NCBI GenBank assembly: GCA_035048815.1
Contig: JAUCBN010000016.1
Span: forward strand, 3,588,501-3,652,500
Reading direction: 5' to 3'
DNA length: 64,000 bases
Origin: Abelmoschus esculentus
Lineage: Eukaryota; Streptophyta; Magnoliopsida; Malvales; Malvaceae
Shown here: positions 12,851 to 24,400 of the stretch, piece by piece
How positions within the stretch are numbered: position 1 is the first letter of the stretch
How the letters are laid out: each line of letters opens with the position of its first letter
Position numbers and translations under genes: made by a program
Notes under the pieces: generated by a model
Told to the model about the DNA's origin: nothing
Database searches by the model: none
Seen by the model: only the letters and a program-made list of their open reading frames with translations

Positions 12851-13949
12851 CCATGAGCATTAAAACACCATTTAAGGATCACTTCACCATACTTAACAAC
12901 TATTATACACTTCCGCAAAGAACTATAATTAGTTGAAATCGCCCTCGCCCACTAAGACAATGATGTTGCATTTCTCACGCTAGGTTGCACTGGTACGGAT
13001 ACAAATACGGATACTAGACGGAGACGAAATGCAGCAATTTTTAAGCAGTTTTTCCATTTTAATACAGGGGATATCGATATTCCAGTTTCGGATACGGTCC
13101 TCATCCAGGTGCAGCAGATCTCTTGCTTCAGATAAAAAAGAGTTGTTGTAAATCTCCCTTCTACCTGCGGGAATCTACCCGGAAAAACTTGCATGACCAA
13201 CTTATATCACGTGTGGACACCAATCAGTCTCTCTTTTATTGCCATAAGATACGATATACTGTTCTGTCAATATATATAGATACACTCAATTTCAATATTA
13301 AACGAACTATAAACAACGATTAAGTCTTAATTCGATCAATTAAATTTTATAGTTTTTAATTATTATTAGATAAAACCATGAATAACACGGTAAATCAGAT
13401 CTACCTAATATTTTTATAAAAAAAATAATCAATAGGAATTTTTTTCGATTGGAAATTGTTTGATTAAGTGTTACGATAAAAATTCAAAATTCTCATTCAA
13501 ATTTAATATTATAAATAAAACAAATTATATTAAAAAAATATTTTTGATTTTATAATATTCAAATCAAATTAATTAACCAATAAATTATATACCCATATTA
13601 TAGAAAAACCCAAATTTTCAAGATATTTATGAAGAAAATTTTGTGTAGGAATATAAAGTTGGGATTTAAATCTGGACTTAATACAGTGTGCTTTATTCAA
13701 GTAGCATAGACCAATAAGCAATTTGTCGTTAGGATATAAATGTACTTGGTGCTTTTTTTCAATAGATTTTAACTTAATAAATTACCCCAACTGGCCTAAT
13801 ATAAGATTTTTTTTTCTCAAAGCAAATATTTTATTATAACTCCTCCGGTTAAATTCATTGAAGCTTAAATTAAAAATTACATAAAATTAACAATTGGCTT
13901 AGGGGTAATTGATTAATTGGATTAGGTGAAACTAGAGTTTCATGTTCAA
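12851..13949. other. intergenic, no gene seen
   Basis: A less AT-rich patch at 12960-13200 is open on both strands for about 80 codons but has no recognisable domain; it may be another transposon fragment. The remainder is AT-rich and featureless. Confidence 0.35.
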
Positions 13950-14580
13950 TTTGATTCATATAACTGTAAGCGAACCGAACATTCAACGATGGTTCGGCTA
14001 AAAATTTATGTTTATTTATTTATTTAACGAACGAATATGAAGAAAATTTATTATTCGTTTAAATAAAATGAATGAACACGAATAATGAGTTTGTTCGTTC
14101 ATTTATATTTGTGAACGTTTGATGATCCTTTTTTATGTTTATTTATATTCATTCGTTTATGTTCATTTAAATTGATTCACATATGTCTAGGGATGTTCAT
14201 TATTTAGCTAAATCGAACTAACCGACGAAACCGAAATAAAATTAGTTAATCTAGTAGATAATTTCAGGTTTGAGATCAGTTTTTTCAAATCTCAATTATC
14301 GATTAATTTGATTTAAAATCGCTTAATTAATTAAATTAATTGAACTAACTTAAAATATTAAATATTTAACACATTATATATGTTTGTGTTTATTTATATA
14401 CATTTATCATGTTAACGAACGAACATGAACAAACTACATTTTTTAATGAACGAACATGTTTTATAGTTATGTTTGTGTTTGTTTATTTATTTAAATAAAA
14501 TTAAATAAACGAACATAAACACACTCTCGTTCGTGTTCGTTTGCGTATATTACGAGAGTACTATCGGATGATAAAACGTG
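13950..14580. repeat. AACGAAC/GTTCGTT-rich dispersed element, copy 1
   Basis: Dense repetition of 'aacgaac', 'gttcgttcat' and 'gtgttcgtt' words in both orientations, with an AT-rich middle. The same vocabulary recurs at 61805-62215. Such elements with self-complementary arms are usually non-autonomous DNA transposons. Clear ends and target duplications are not visible. Confidence 0.45.
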
Positions 14581-16034
14581 ACACACAGGAGTGGTCAACA
14601 AAGTCGCCTACTATACCCTTACCTTCCCCGATTAGGCTACCACATTTCCCTATTCCCTCTTTGCGACTTTCACAACCCAACTAGGCAGAAACACCACGCT
14701 ACCTCACTCTCATCTAACGAGACATGTTTCTTTAGAGTTTGGTAGTTTTCGGACGATTTAAAGATTTAAAAAATTATATATAATTTATTAAAATATAACT
14801 TTTAATTTAATAAAAAATATATTCATTTTTGTGTGTGACATCAATTTTTAAATAAAAACGAGTTTAACATGACTCAAACCCATAAAATATAACACAATTT
14901 TAAAAAAATGAAATTGAAATATTTTCAAAAAACAATGTTTGAAGGAATTGGAAATTATGTATTGAAAAATTAAGTATAGTAAAATTAAACATTAAAAAAT
15001 TAATTATTTTTTAATAGTTCTAAGATGATTAAAAGACGGTATATGTCATACATATTTTTAAATCTTTTGACAATACACATACTTTATAAACAAAACGATT
15101 TAAATTAAGTTTTTTAAAATGAATATTATCGTTTTTTTATTGAAAAAAATTGTTAGGTTTAATATTACGATATTTGTATATAAAAGTATAATATACTTGA
15201 AACATATACTAAGAGGATAACGTAGGCTTGCATGCTAAATTGCCGGAAAGGATGACCTTGTAGTTGGTTGATTATATGGAGCAGATCACATCTTGCCCTT
15301 AACTCACTTGATTTTGCCTACGACCCCAGCTTGGGGACATGTTAGGGAAGGACAGTATGGCATACATATCTCAATTTCTTCCTTTTTGGCAGAATTCCAA
15401 TCATGCTGGACTCCAACCCTAAAACTAATGTCATGTAATTTGATTGTTTTAAAAGTGATAAAAATAAGTAATTTACTATTTAATTAGGTTTCAGACCATA
15501 CAACTAATGTCAATGTGTTTTGCCCATGCATGATAAACTGTGTTTGATGCAAGTGGACTGACGTCTTTGTCTCAATATAAAACTATAAACAAGATAATCT
15601 CATAAAAAAATAGTGAAATAAATGTATTTGATTGATTAGTCTTATAAATAACGTAGCGAGAATGTGTCGTGATATAATTTCTCGTTATCTTATTCTTACC
15701 CCCGAATCTTCAACTGACGTGCGGTGAAAATCAGTCTTTCTTTTTCTTTGATTCAATCCTCTCTTCTTGGGTGCATGCACATTAGGAGCAGACGAACCCT
15801 ATTTAATGAGCAGCATAACCACGGCAATCTTCCACGCACCTCTCTCTTCTCTTGTATTTCACGACCAGAGAGCTCCTTCATTGCTCTTCTCTTTCCTCTT
15901 GGTTAACTCTTCTGTCAGCTTCAGTTCCATTCTTCTTTATAATATCTCTATTCCCATTACGTTTCTTTGCTCACAACTCCATTTGTCTATCTATTCAAGA
16001 CTTGGAAGTTGCATATATCCTCGGTTTAAACACA
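14581..16034 (+). promoter_or_regulatory. upstream and 5' leader of the PRE6-type bHLH gene
   Basis: No gene is seen before 16035. Two TATA-like motifs are present: 'cttataaata' at 15641-15650 and 'ctttataata' at about 15934-15943. Use of the first would place several upstream ATGs, including one at 15767 whose frame overlaps the main start, in the leader. Use of the second would avoid them. C/T-rich 'tctctcttctctt' tracts near 15840-15850 resemble plant core-promoter Y patches. Confidence 0.35.
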
Positions 16035-16615
16035 ATGTCAGGCAGAAGATCACGTTCCAAACAATCGAGTGCTTCCAGGATCACCGACGATCAGATCGCC
16101 GATCTTGTTTCGAAGGTGCAACAGCTTATCCCCGAGCTTCGTCGACGACGCTTTGACAGGGTACCATTTTCTCCTCTTCCAATATCTTTTTATCAAAATT
16201 CAGAGGCGAAAATCATACAGTAAAAGTACTATGACGTGTCTGATAAAAAAATTTACATTAAAATTAAAAAATAATAATAAATAAATAAATCCTTTGTTTT
16301 GTGAGGACTTGATTCACTTTCGTAGATAAGTCTTACATATTCACAGCCTCATATCTATCAAATCAACAAGTTGAAGGTGGTGGGACTCGATCTGTTCCTT
16401 TTTAGCACGTCATGTAAAAATCACGTTGTTTTAATTCATCTTTCTCTTGACTTCCTCTTCAGGTATCATCCTCCAAGGTCTTGCAGGAGACCTGCAACTA
16501 CATCAGAAGCTTACACAGAGAGGTGGACGACCTAAGCGACCGGTTATCCCAGCTGTTAGCATCCACAGACAGCGATAGCGACCAAGCAGACATTATCAGA
16601 AGCTTACTTATGTAA
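16035..16615 (+). CDS. PRE6: atypical non-DNA-binding bHLH protein, PRE/KIDARI family
   Basis: Two exons, 16035-16160 and 16463-16615, joined in phase 0, give 92 residues, the standard PRE family length. The N-terminus MSGRRSRSKQSSASRITDDQ is followed by helix 1 (IADLVSKVQQLIPEL), a loop split by the intron, then helix 2 (SSSKVLQETCNYIRSLHREV) and a leucine-rich tail ending DIIRSLLM. The basic region lacks the Glu and Arg residues needed to contact E-box DNA. Known family role: PRE proteins heterodimerise with and titrate other HLH repressors downstream of gibberellin, brassinosteroid and light signals to promote cell elongation. Linkage to CYP23 matches Arabidopsis At1g26940-At1g26945 and favours PRE6 over other PRE members. 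The stop codon is the first unit of a TAA microsatellite. Confidence 0.9.
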
Positions 16616-16633
16616 TAATAATAATAATAATAA
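16613..16633 (+). repeat. (TAA)7 microsatellite that includes the PRE6 stop codon
   Basis: Seven TAA units follow the last sense codon in frame, so the gene ends in seven consecutive stop codons. Length change in whole units would not alter the protein. Confidence 0.9.
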
Positions 16634-18154
16634 TGTCCACATGTCATTCTCTCTCAGAGTACTACTCTTTCTCTATATCTAAGGATTTGGTGATCTTTCA
16701 TCACTATTCGTAATCTTGTCATCTACAGACTTTGTCTATTATTGAAGTCTATCATCATCTATTTATATAATAAAAGGAGACTTGATTTCTTCTTCCATGG
16801 ACCAAAGAATAGGATGGTTTTATTGTTAATGGAGGAGTACTTGGCTTTTTAGACGTGGTGGAGTGGTGGATCCTGAGAGGTCAGCCTCAACAGCTGATGA
16901 GAGTCGCTGACACGTGATTTGCCGCTCACCAAATTCTGCTCCGGTCATATAACATTATCAAGACTGTTCTTTTGAAATAGTTTTGCAGTTTGAACCCGTG
17001 AGCCTGTGAGCTGTGAGATTGTTATAAACTCTATATCACCAACCTATCGAGGAACTTTGACAAAGAACATAATGCACCCATTTATCCTATTCAGGCTGGG
17101 GTAAAATATGATTGATATTATATTTTCGATCGCATTACGTTTATCGTGATTATAGTCACTACGAATATCATGATTGTGAATATTTTAAATAATATATGTT
17201 ATTGTAGATATAATGGTTATGGTTAGTTTAATTTTTAAAAATATATCTGTCATTACATATTCATATTCCTAATAATAAGTATCGAAGAAAAATTTGGACT
17301 CTAGTAATAAATATTAACAAATTAACTTCTAATAATAAATATTAAAAATATTAGATCAGTAATAATAAATAATAAAAAAAACTCTGAGTATGAAGTGATA
17401 TATTTTCTTATAAAAATTATCTATTTGACTCAAGAAATTGATACTTTTGCACCAAAAATATTAGAAATCAGGTATCACGTTGCAATGATTTAGGGATTAA
17501 ATAAACTTTTATTTGGTGTGTTTATACGTCGGGTATTTGATTTTTGGATATCTAAAAAATTAAATATTTGATCATTTGAATATTTATTTTTTGATTTGTC
17601 TTTTAATCTATTTAAATTGGGTATCTTAAAAATTTAAATACCAAATTAATTGAATAATAGATATTCAATTTATAATTTTTTTAAAAAAATTTAGGCTCAT
17701 TATTTAAAATTTTATAAGTTTAATCATATTTTTATTAGAAATAATTTTTATTATCTTTCAATTTTTAAGGATTTATCTTGATTAATCCAAATTAATTAAT
17801 TGTAACCAGTAACCACCAAACCGACTTCTTTATTCTTCTCGTTCAATGACCAGTAAAACTCCAGTCCATGCGCTTCCCATTTCTTCCTTGTAAGTCTAAA
17901 TCTCAATCTCTCATCTCATCAGGTACTTTTTTTTTCCTCTCTGCTTAGTTATTTACGAAATTAATTATCAAATTAATTCTACTTTTGTTCATGATTAGTT
18001 ATCAACTGTTCTTGCATTCTCCTGTTTCCGTCAATTTAATTTGAGTTCATTCTCTCGATTCTGGAATTTATGTATTATTATCTTGTTTTAAAGCTCAATT
18101 TTCGCGATCGTTTGACTAGGTTGAAATCCTTGATCAGCAGTCGTTCTTGTAGAA
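16634..18154. other. intergenic between the bHLH gene and the RRM pseudogene
   Basis: Includes the bHLH 3' flank, an AT-rich middle (17100-17800) without a gene, and from about 17815 a less AT-rich segment that looks like the old 5' leader and leader intron of the RRM gene (an AG followed by 'gtactttt' near 17919). Confidence 0.4.
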
Positions 18155-19919
18155 ATGAATGATTTTGGATATACAGTGGAAGTGAGTGGCCTATCTCCCA
18201 AAGCTACTGAGAAAGGTGTTTTCGATTTTTTCGCATTCTCTGGTGCCATTGAACATATTGAAATTGTTAGGTATTTGGAGTATTGGATCATATTTAACAA
18301 GATTTCTTCTGTTGACTACCGGAACTTCTTGTTATTTATTGATTCTTGCAATAGTGAATCATATTTAACCGTGTTGTTATATTTATGCTTCATATTTGCA
18401 TCTTCTTGAAGTAGTCAATTGGAAGTTTTTTGGATGAAAGCAGGTCTGGTGAATATGCAAGTACGTACTACGTATGTGACATTCAAAAATGCTTATTCCC
18501 AGGAGACTGCCATCTTGCTTAGTGTATGTTTATTTCATTCACAAGCTTTAGATTGCCTTTTATATTCTTGCCTTCCGGGCAGCTTTCATCTTTGCATCTA
18601 TAGATTACCTATTTTATCATGAAATGCATTGCCGACATCACCTTTCTGGTATAAGTAAAATTGAACTTTATGTGACCGGTGTAGATTAATCAAGTATGAA
18701 ATGGATTCAGGAGAATATATATGTGCACTTTATGGGAGGTGTTTTCATGTATTGAACTTGTAATCGTAAGTTCAATAATTGAAATTACGTGGCAAATGGA
18801 TAATAAGTGAAGAAAAACAATTAATAAGTATTCTACTTTTGTTCAATAGTGGGACTATTGCCTTGAACTAAGAATATGTCCATTTCATGTTTTGAGGAAA
18901 TTGCATATGTGGGATTCATATTGGATTTATACAAGTATTCAGTTCGTTCCTGCAGTTATGATCAAGGTGTTCTTTTTAAAACTGATGATTATCCTGTTAA
19001 TGTAACTTCTGTCTTTTGATCTATTTATCTATGTTTTTATTGTAATATCAACGTTTGGGCATTTTAACCTATGATCGCATCAATTAATTTTTTGTGAAGT
19101 ATATCTCGTTAGTCTATTTAGTTCCATTCCTTCTCCTGTGCTACTATTTGTGTGCAGGATAATATTGAATCTTATTCATGAATTGTGATCCCCACTCCCA
19201 CATGATGTGTATAATTTGTTCGTATTTTTGGTCTTAAAATATCTCATCATTGTAGGGTGCGACACTTCTTGATCAGCGTATATTCATATCTCGCTGGGGG
19301 CAATATGAGGAGGATTTTGATTTTAGCAGCCCTTCAAGAAGCCAAGAAGATGAAGCAAGTTCATGGGTACGTGACTTCTTATCATTTTATGCTCCTGAAT
19401 TGATACTTGTGGAAATTTTACTTTAGCAAATTGTATTCTATCTTCTCATTTTTTTTGCCCCCTTTTGTAGCAACCTCCACTGAGAAGTCAATTTGTATCT
19501 CATACTGGAGAAGCTGTTTCATTCGCTCAGGATGCAGTGAAAGCTAATTGTTGGCCAATGGATATGTGTTAGGCAAAGATGCTTTAAGCAAGGCCAAAGC
19601 CTTTGATGAATCTCATCAAGTTTCGGCAAACGCTGCCGCCAAAGTTGCTGAACTAGGAGAGAAGATTGGTCTCACAGATAAACTTCGTGCAGGTGTTGGT
19701 GCTGCTAGATCTGTGGATGAGCGGTACCATGTATGAGGCAACACCAAATCAGCCATTTATGCTGCAAGAAGAACTTCAGCAGCTGCTGGAAAAACTGTGG
19801 TCAGCAGCAATTACTTTTCCCAGGGAGCTCTTTGGGTGTCAGGTGCATTAGAACGGGCAGCTAAAGCGGCAGCTGACGTGGGTAATCGCGGTGTTCATTC
19901 ATCAGTAATGTTTAGATAG
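18155..19919 (+). pseudogene. broken RRM gene of the BPA1-like (ACD11-partner) family
   Basis: Four exons can be traced: 18155-18270, 18444-18523, 19256-19366, 19471-19919. They encode an N-terminal RRM (MNDFGYTVEVSGLSPKAT..., then FISRWGQYEEDF) and the Ala/Lys-rich tail of BPA1-like proteins (GYVLGKDALSKAKAFDESHQ, KVAELGEKIGLTDKL, FSQGALWVSGALERAAKAAA). Three lesions disrupt it. Exon 2 is 80 nt where 79 are needed and contains one extra base in the 'agtacgtactacgta' stretch. There is a frameshift in exon 4 near 19543-19550. An in-frame TGA at 19734-19736 stands where the family has Ser. The intron positions are kept, so it is a decayed ordinary gene and not a retrocopy. Relatives bind the sphingolipid-transfer protein ACD11 and modulate cell death. 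Sequencing error for all three lesions is unlikely. Confidence 0.72.
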
Positions 19920-21780
19920 CTATACATATATACATACAGTTGTTAGTGTTGTAGATAAGCACCTTCGCGTATGTACTCAGTTAGCAGTTTGATGCTTATA
20001 TAGAGCCACTCATGGTTAAAAATTAATATAAATGATGGTATGACGGATAAGTACATTTATATAATTATATATTTAGTCTTTCATATTCACACAGTCAATC
20101 AATTTAGTTCTAATTTTATTAAAAAATATTGAGATTCTCTGTGGTTCTAAGATGAAGAGAAACACTTTTTTTTATTAAGTAGAAAGATTATATTTTCAAG
20201 GCAAATATTGCGATTCAAAACCTAGATGGTACAATATAGTCACTTAGTGAATCTAGAATGCGAATTTTCAAAACCTATTTGGGAAACTGTTCTTTGCATG
20301 TGCAGAACTGCAGATTGAGCAGAAAGAGTTTTAATTGGTACCAAGAATTGTTGTGAACTTATTCAAAGCTGAAGGGTAAGTCTTTAATACTTACTATATT
20401 AAAGCTTGTCTGGAATGCCACCATTTTTTTTCTTTGGGAAGAACAAAATAAAATACTATTCAGACAGTCCTCTGAAAGTGAAGGTGAGATGATAAACTCT
20501 TGTATGAGGCTCATGAAAAAGTGTGTAGATATATTTGGATGTATCCAACCCCATACATGAGAATGCAAGCATCCATATCTAATCAGATAACTTGTTAGAA
20601 AGTTCATAGATTTAGCTGGAGAATCTTAGTTTAGCATGGAATTATAGGAACTAGTTTTTTTAAGAGTAAATTAGGACATGAAATGAGGATTGGGATAGAG
20701 CTGTGGCACCACGACAAAACAGACCAGCTCCTGTTAGGTCCGTTTTTGTTTCGGCTATTCAATTTTAGCTGATGGGAACATTCACAGTTAAAACTTCAGA
20801 TTTTAATAAAGGTTTGAAATGGAGACGCATTCATTCAATTCAAAGGCAGAGGACTGAAACTGGTGACAGGAAAATGGATGGGAAAGAGGCCTGATGCACC
20901 ATCCTTGTTGGTGGTTAGGTGGCAGTCTCAGTCCCTGACATCTCTGCAGCTGGTCCCAGCCCCTAGATTCCTTCCATGCAGACCCTAAAACAACTCTTTT
21001 CTCCTAAGCAACACGAGAGTAGGAAACACTACACTCTTCTCACCAGTCACCACGATGCTTCTGGTTTTAATATGTCTAAACAAAGGAATAAAATCGGATT
21101 TGTTTAGGCCTCTTCTGGTTTTATAGCCATGGATGGAGTCAAGCTTCCTGCAAATTTTAAATTTTTCCTGGTATTTCAAGACAACTGTCTTTGTTGAGAA
21201 AACTCCACTACCTTGTCACTTTAAGTGTGGGAAAAAAGATGAAAAGGACCTCAAATTATTGAACTTGGAATATGCTTTCAGGGGCACCCCTTTGCTATTA
21301 ACAGGTTTAGTTCCCATTCAATTTTCTAACTATGCCTTCTTTTCTTTCTCTCGCTTTTGTCCTAAACAAGTATACAATGTATCAAAATTTGTTGTTATTT
21401 TTATCGATTACCGGTTAATCTAACAGGATGAGATCTTAAGTTGATTCTTACATCAAAAGTTGAAACCTTGTCGTTACAAGTAAACTTGATTGAAGGGGTA
21501 GTCTCATAATGATCTCCATATATTTGATATAAAAAAGTAGCTTTGCCCTTCTGATAAAAGTCCCATATTTTATTAAAGCAAATAAACTTAAAGGTCCTTT
21601 CTTTTTTTTTCCTATTAACTCAAAAGGATCAATCTTTTTTTTTTGAAATACAAAAGGATCAATCTTCATATAAAGAGAAGTGGAAACTCTATTAATCATC
21701 CATGCATCTCTCTCTCTCATAATATAGTATTATAGTATAAGAAAGAGAGTGCTTTTTTCCCTAGAAGTTGATATTGATAA
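19920..21780. other. intergenic, no gene seen
   Basis: Several short frames occur but none is protein-like. The segment 20690-21180 is noticeably less AT-rich. I could read no domain on either strand there; it may be an old transposon fragment or distal regulatory DNA of the HD-Zip gene. Confidence 0.4.
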
Positions 21781-22004
21781 GGTATATAAGCTATCCCCTT
21801 TTAACAAATCACTGCATCACCCTTCCAATTCAAGAATTTCCAGTTTTTTTTCTTCCATCAAAATCAAATCTATCTTTTGCTTTTCTTGCATTAAACTCCG
21901 TGTCCAATCCGAGGATCTGCTGCCTCAAGGACACTCATGAGACAATGAATATAGAGTTCTGTTAATAGTATTGGTAGTCTCATTTGAACCCCGCCTGCTG
22001 GATC
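21781..22004 (+). promoter_or_regulatory. probable core promoter and leader of the HD-Zip gene
   Basis: A TATA motif 'gtatataagc' at 21782-21791 lies about 220 bp before the start codon. The region between is pyrimidine-rich, as expected of a plant 5' leader. Two very short upstream frames are present: ATG at 21937 (3 codons plus stop) and ATG at 21945 (6 codons plus stop). Both end before the main ATG. Confidence 0.45.
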
Positions 22005-23093
22005 ATGTCTTGCAATGGGATGGCTTGTTTCCCAGCAGATTTCATGCTCCAAACTCCTCAAGAGGAAGATCAGCATCAAACCTCAACTTCTATCAATCAA
22101 ATGCTTAGTTCTTGCCCGCCCCAAGACTTCCATGGTATTTATATACACCTTTCATCTGATACTGATGAAAGTGAAACCATATATATGTATGTATGTATAT
22201 ATGTGTGTATGTATGTATGTGTATGATTGATGATGGTTTTGATTTTGTTTTAGGTATGGCATCGTTTCTTGGGAAGAGATCAATGTCATTTTCAGGGATA
22301 GATGTGTGTGAAGAAGCAAATGGGGAGGATGATTTATCAGACGATGGTTCACAGGCGGGAGAAAAGAAGAGGAGGCTTAACATGGAGCAGGTGAAGACTC
22401 TTGAGAAGAACTTTGAGTTGGGTAACAAGCTTGAACCCGAGAGAAAAATGCAGCTGGCTCGAGCTCTTGGGCTGCAACCGAGACAGATCGCTATTTGGTT
22501 CCAAAACAGACGAGCTAGGTGGAAAACCAAGCAACTTGAAAAGGACTATGATCTACTTAAGAGACAGTACGAAGCAATCAAAGCAGATAATTCTGCACTT
22601 CAAGCTCTGAACCAAAAGCTTCATGCTGAGGTATTAATTATGTTAACCAAAAGTTTTAAGGTTGTCAGAACTCAGAACCCTATTTCTTCCAGCATAATCA
22701 TGATCCTTTGGTTGGATGCAGATAATGGCACTGAAAAGTAGAGAACCAACTGAGTCTATCAACCTCAATAAAGAAACCGAAGGTTCTTGCAGTAACAGAA
22801 GTGAAAACAGCTCGGATATAAAGTTGGATATCTCTAGGACACCGGCAACTGACAGCTCCTTGTCGACTCATCCGACAAGCATACCCCTTTTCCCTACATC
22901 CAATATTAGGCCGGCAGGCGGTGGTGGTGTTGCACAACTATTCCAGCCCTCCTCGTCAAGGCCGGACCATCACCATCAATGCCAAAAGACAGATCAAATG
23001 GTTAAAGAAGAAAGCCTCAGCAACATGTTCTGCACCATTGAAGATCAAACCGGGTTTTGGCCATGGCTTGAGCAACAACAACATTTCAATTGA
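22005..23093 (+). CDS. HB23: class I HD-Zip transcription factor, ATHB13/ATHB23 type
   Basis: Three exons, 22005-22134, 22254-22630 and 22722-23093, join in phase to give 292 residues. The N-terminus MSCNGMACFPADFMLQTP and FLGKRSMSFSG are subfamily signatures. The homeodomain covers about residues 81-136, with recognition helix WFQNRRARWK at 125-134. A leucine zipper follows immediately (about 138-172, LEKDYDLLKRQYEAIKADNS). The tail contains SREPTESINLNKETEGSCSN and the aromatic C-terminus GFWPWLEQQQHFN, an activation motif of this subgroup. Known role: nuclear dimeric factors binding CAAT(A/T)ATTG, acting in organ shape, sucrose response and stress tolerance. Which of the paired Arabidopsis genes (HB13 or HB23) is orthologous is not decided by sequence; linkage with CYP23 and PRE6 favours HB23. 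Confidence 0.92.
22178..22224 (+). repeat. (ATGT)n microsatellite in HD-Zip intron 1
   Basis: Imperfect ATGT/GTAT repetition near the middle of the 119-bp first intron. The intron remains short and its splice sites are intact. Confidence 0.8.
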
Positions 23094-23529
23094 TCTTGGC
23101 ACCCTATATGATTATAATATCAATGTTTTGGTATCTTTAGAGTGGTGTATAAAAGTTGAATTATATCCAGTTAAAACAGCAATCTATCTTTTTTATCGCT
23201 TTGGAATCAATCATGCATGTATTTTGTACTGTTGAGTGTTGAAGAGAAGGAAAAAATGGTTGAGATTTGCAGTGAAATAGATCCAATCGTGATGACCATT
23301 TTGCTGATTTCATCCTGCAGTGAACCTAATACACTCAAAATTAACTATATGAATATTTTTCTGGCGAATCTAAAGTACAACACATATTTCGAGGGAAAAA
23401 GAAGACAAAGGGAAGAAAAATATAAGGGGAGTTGGAAACTGGTGCATCCTCGTAAAAGGGGACGCTGGCAATGGATCCTTGCTTTCGATAGGGTGACGCG
23501 GTGAACAAGATTTACTTAATAATTTGAGT

Positions 23530-23770
23530 GTAAATTGTTTACCATTTTTTCATACCTTCATTTATACTTTCATTTCAAATTAGAGGTTAAGGTTTAAGTT
23601 TTTAGTTTAGGGGGTTTTGAATCGGGTTTAGAGAATTAGGGATAAAATATAATTTTTATATAGAATTTAAAGTTTAAGATATAAAAAATAAGGGTTAAGG
23701 TTTAAAATTCTAATAATATTAATTTAAAAAATTTAAACTTTTAAATATTATTTTAATAATATTAATACCT
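23530..23770 (-). repeat. CCCTAA-rich dispersed repeat, copy 2 (reverse orientation)
   Basis: The complement shows the same word order as the copies at 240, 30830 and 61635: degenerate 'cctaaacc', 'ttaaccctt' and 'aaattttaaa' motifs. Here it reads as 'ttaaggtttaag', 'tagggataaaat' and 'aagggttaaggttt' on the plus strand. Confidence 0.5.
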
Positions 23771-24119
23771 AATAATCCTATTTTTGTCTTTAACCCAAAA
23801 TACTAATCACTCATGTGACCCAGTTACTGCCACCCACTCCCTAGCATCTAACACAATCCTCTCTTTACCCCACTTTCATGATTATCCCTTTTCTTCTACG
23901 TTCTACTACTTTCAATTTCTTCTTTTCAGTCACAGCTGCAAAGTAACTGTCAATTGCATCACTGCTTTCTTATCAGTTCGATACAGACCAATAATGTTCA
24001 TTTACAATCCAGTACATATGTTTATCACGCCCGAAATAACGAGAGATATTAATTTCATATCAGAAAAAATAGAAAATCTTATGATATAAAAACGATAAAT
24101 ATATATTTTAAAAAGAGAA

Positions 24120-24400
24120 TAATGATCTTGTCTCGTGATACAAATGTTACCCTTAATTAGAGATTTTGTATTTACAAACGCTATTAAAGAACATATTAGC
24201 GCGTTTTTATTACAAACGTCACTATAGATCTCGATTTTTTGTGACGTTTTTCAGAAAACGCCGCAAATAATTGCAATGCTAGTCTCAGTGACACTTCTTC
24301 AGGCATTTTTTAAGTATCTGAAATTTTTATCGACGTTAAAAAATGTCACTATAGGACTAGAAAAACGCTTCAAAAAACTTATTTTGTTGTAACATAACCA
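24120..24400. mobile_element. fragment of a CACTA-like DNA transposon (subterminal repeats)
   Basis: Clustered words 'aaacgctatta', 'gcgtttttatta', 'aaacgtcactatag', 'gtgacgttttt' and 'aaaacgccgcaaa' occur in both orientations. This 'AACGCCGC / TGACGTTTTT' vocabulary is characteristic of subterminal repeats of plant CACTA elements. No transposase is seen and the CACTA termini themselves are not identified. Confidence 0.4.

Noticed and set aside
15767..16156. 129-codon ORF before and across the PRE6 start
   Set aside because: It is out of frame with the clear PRE protein, shows no domain, and exists as a uORF only if the distal TATA motif is used.
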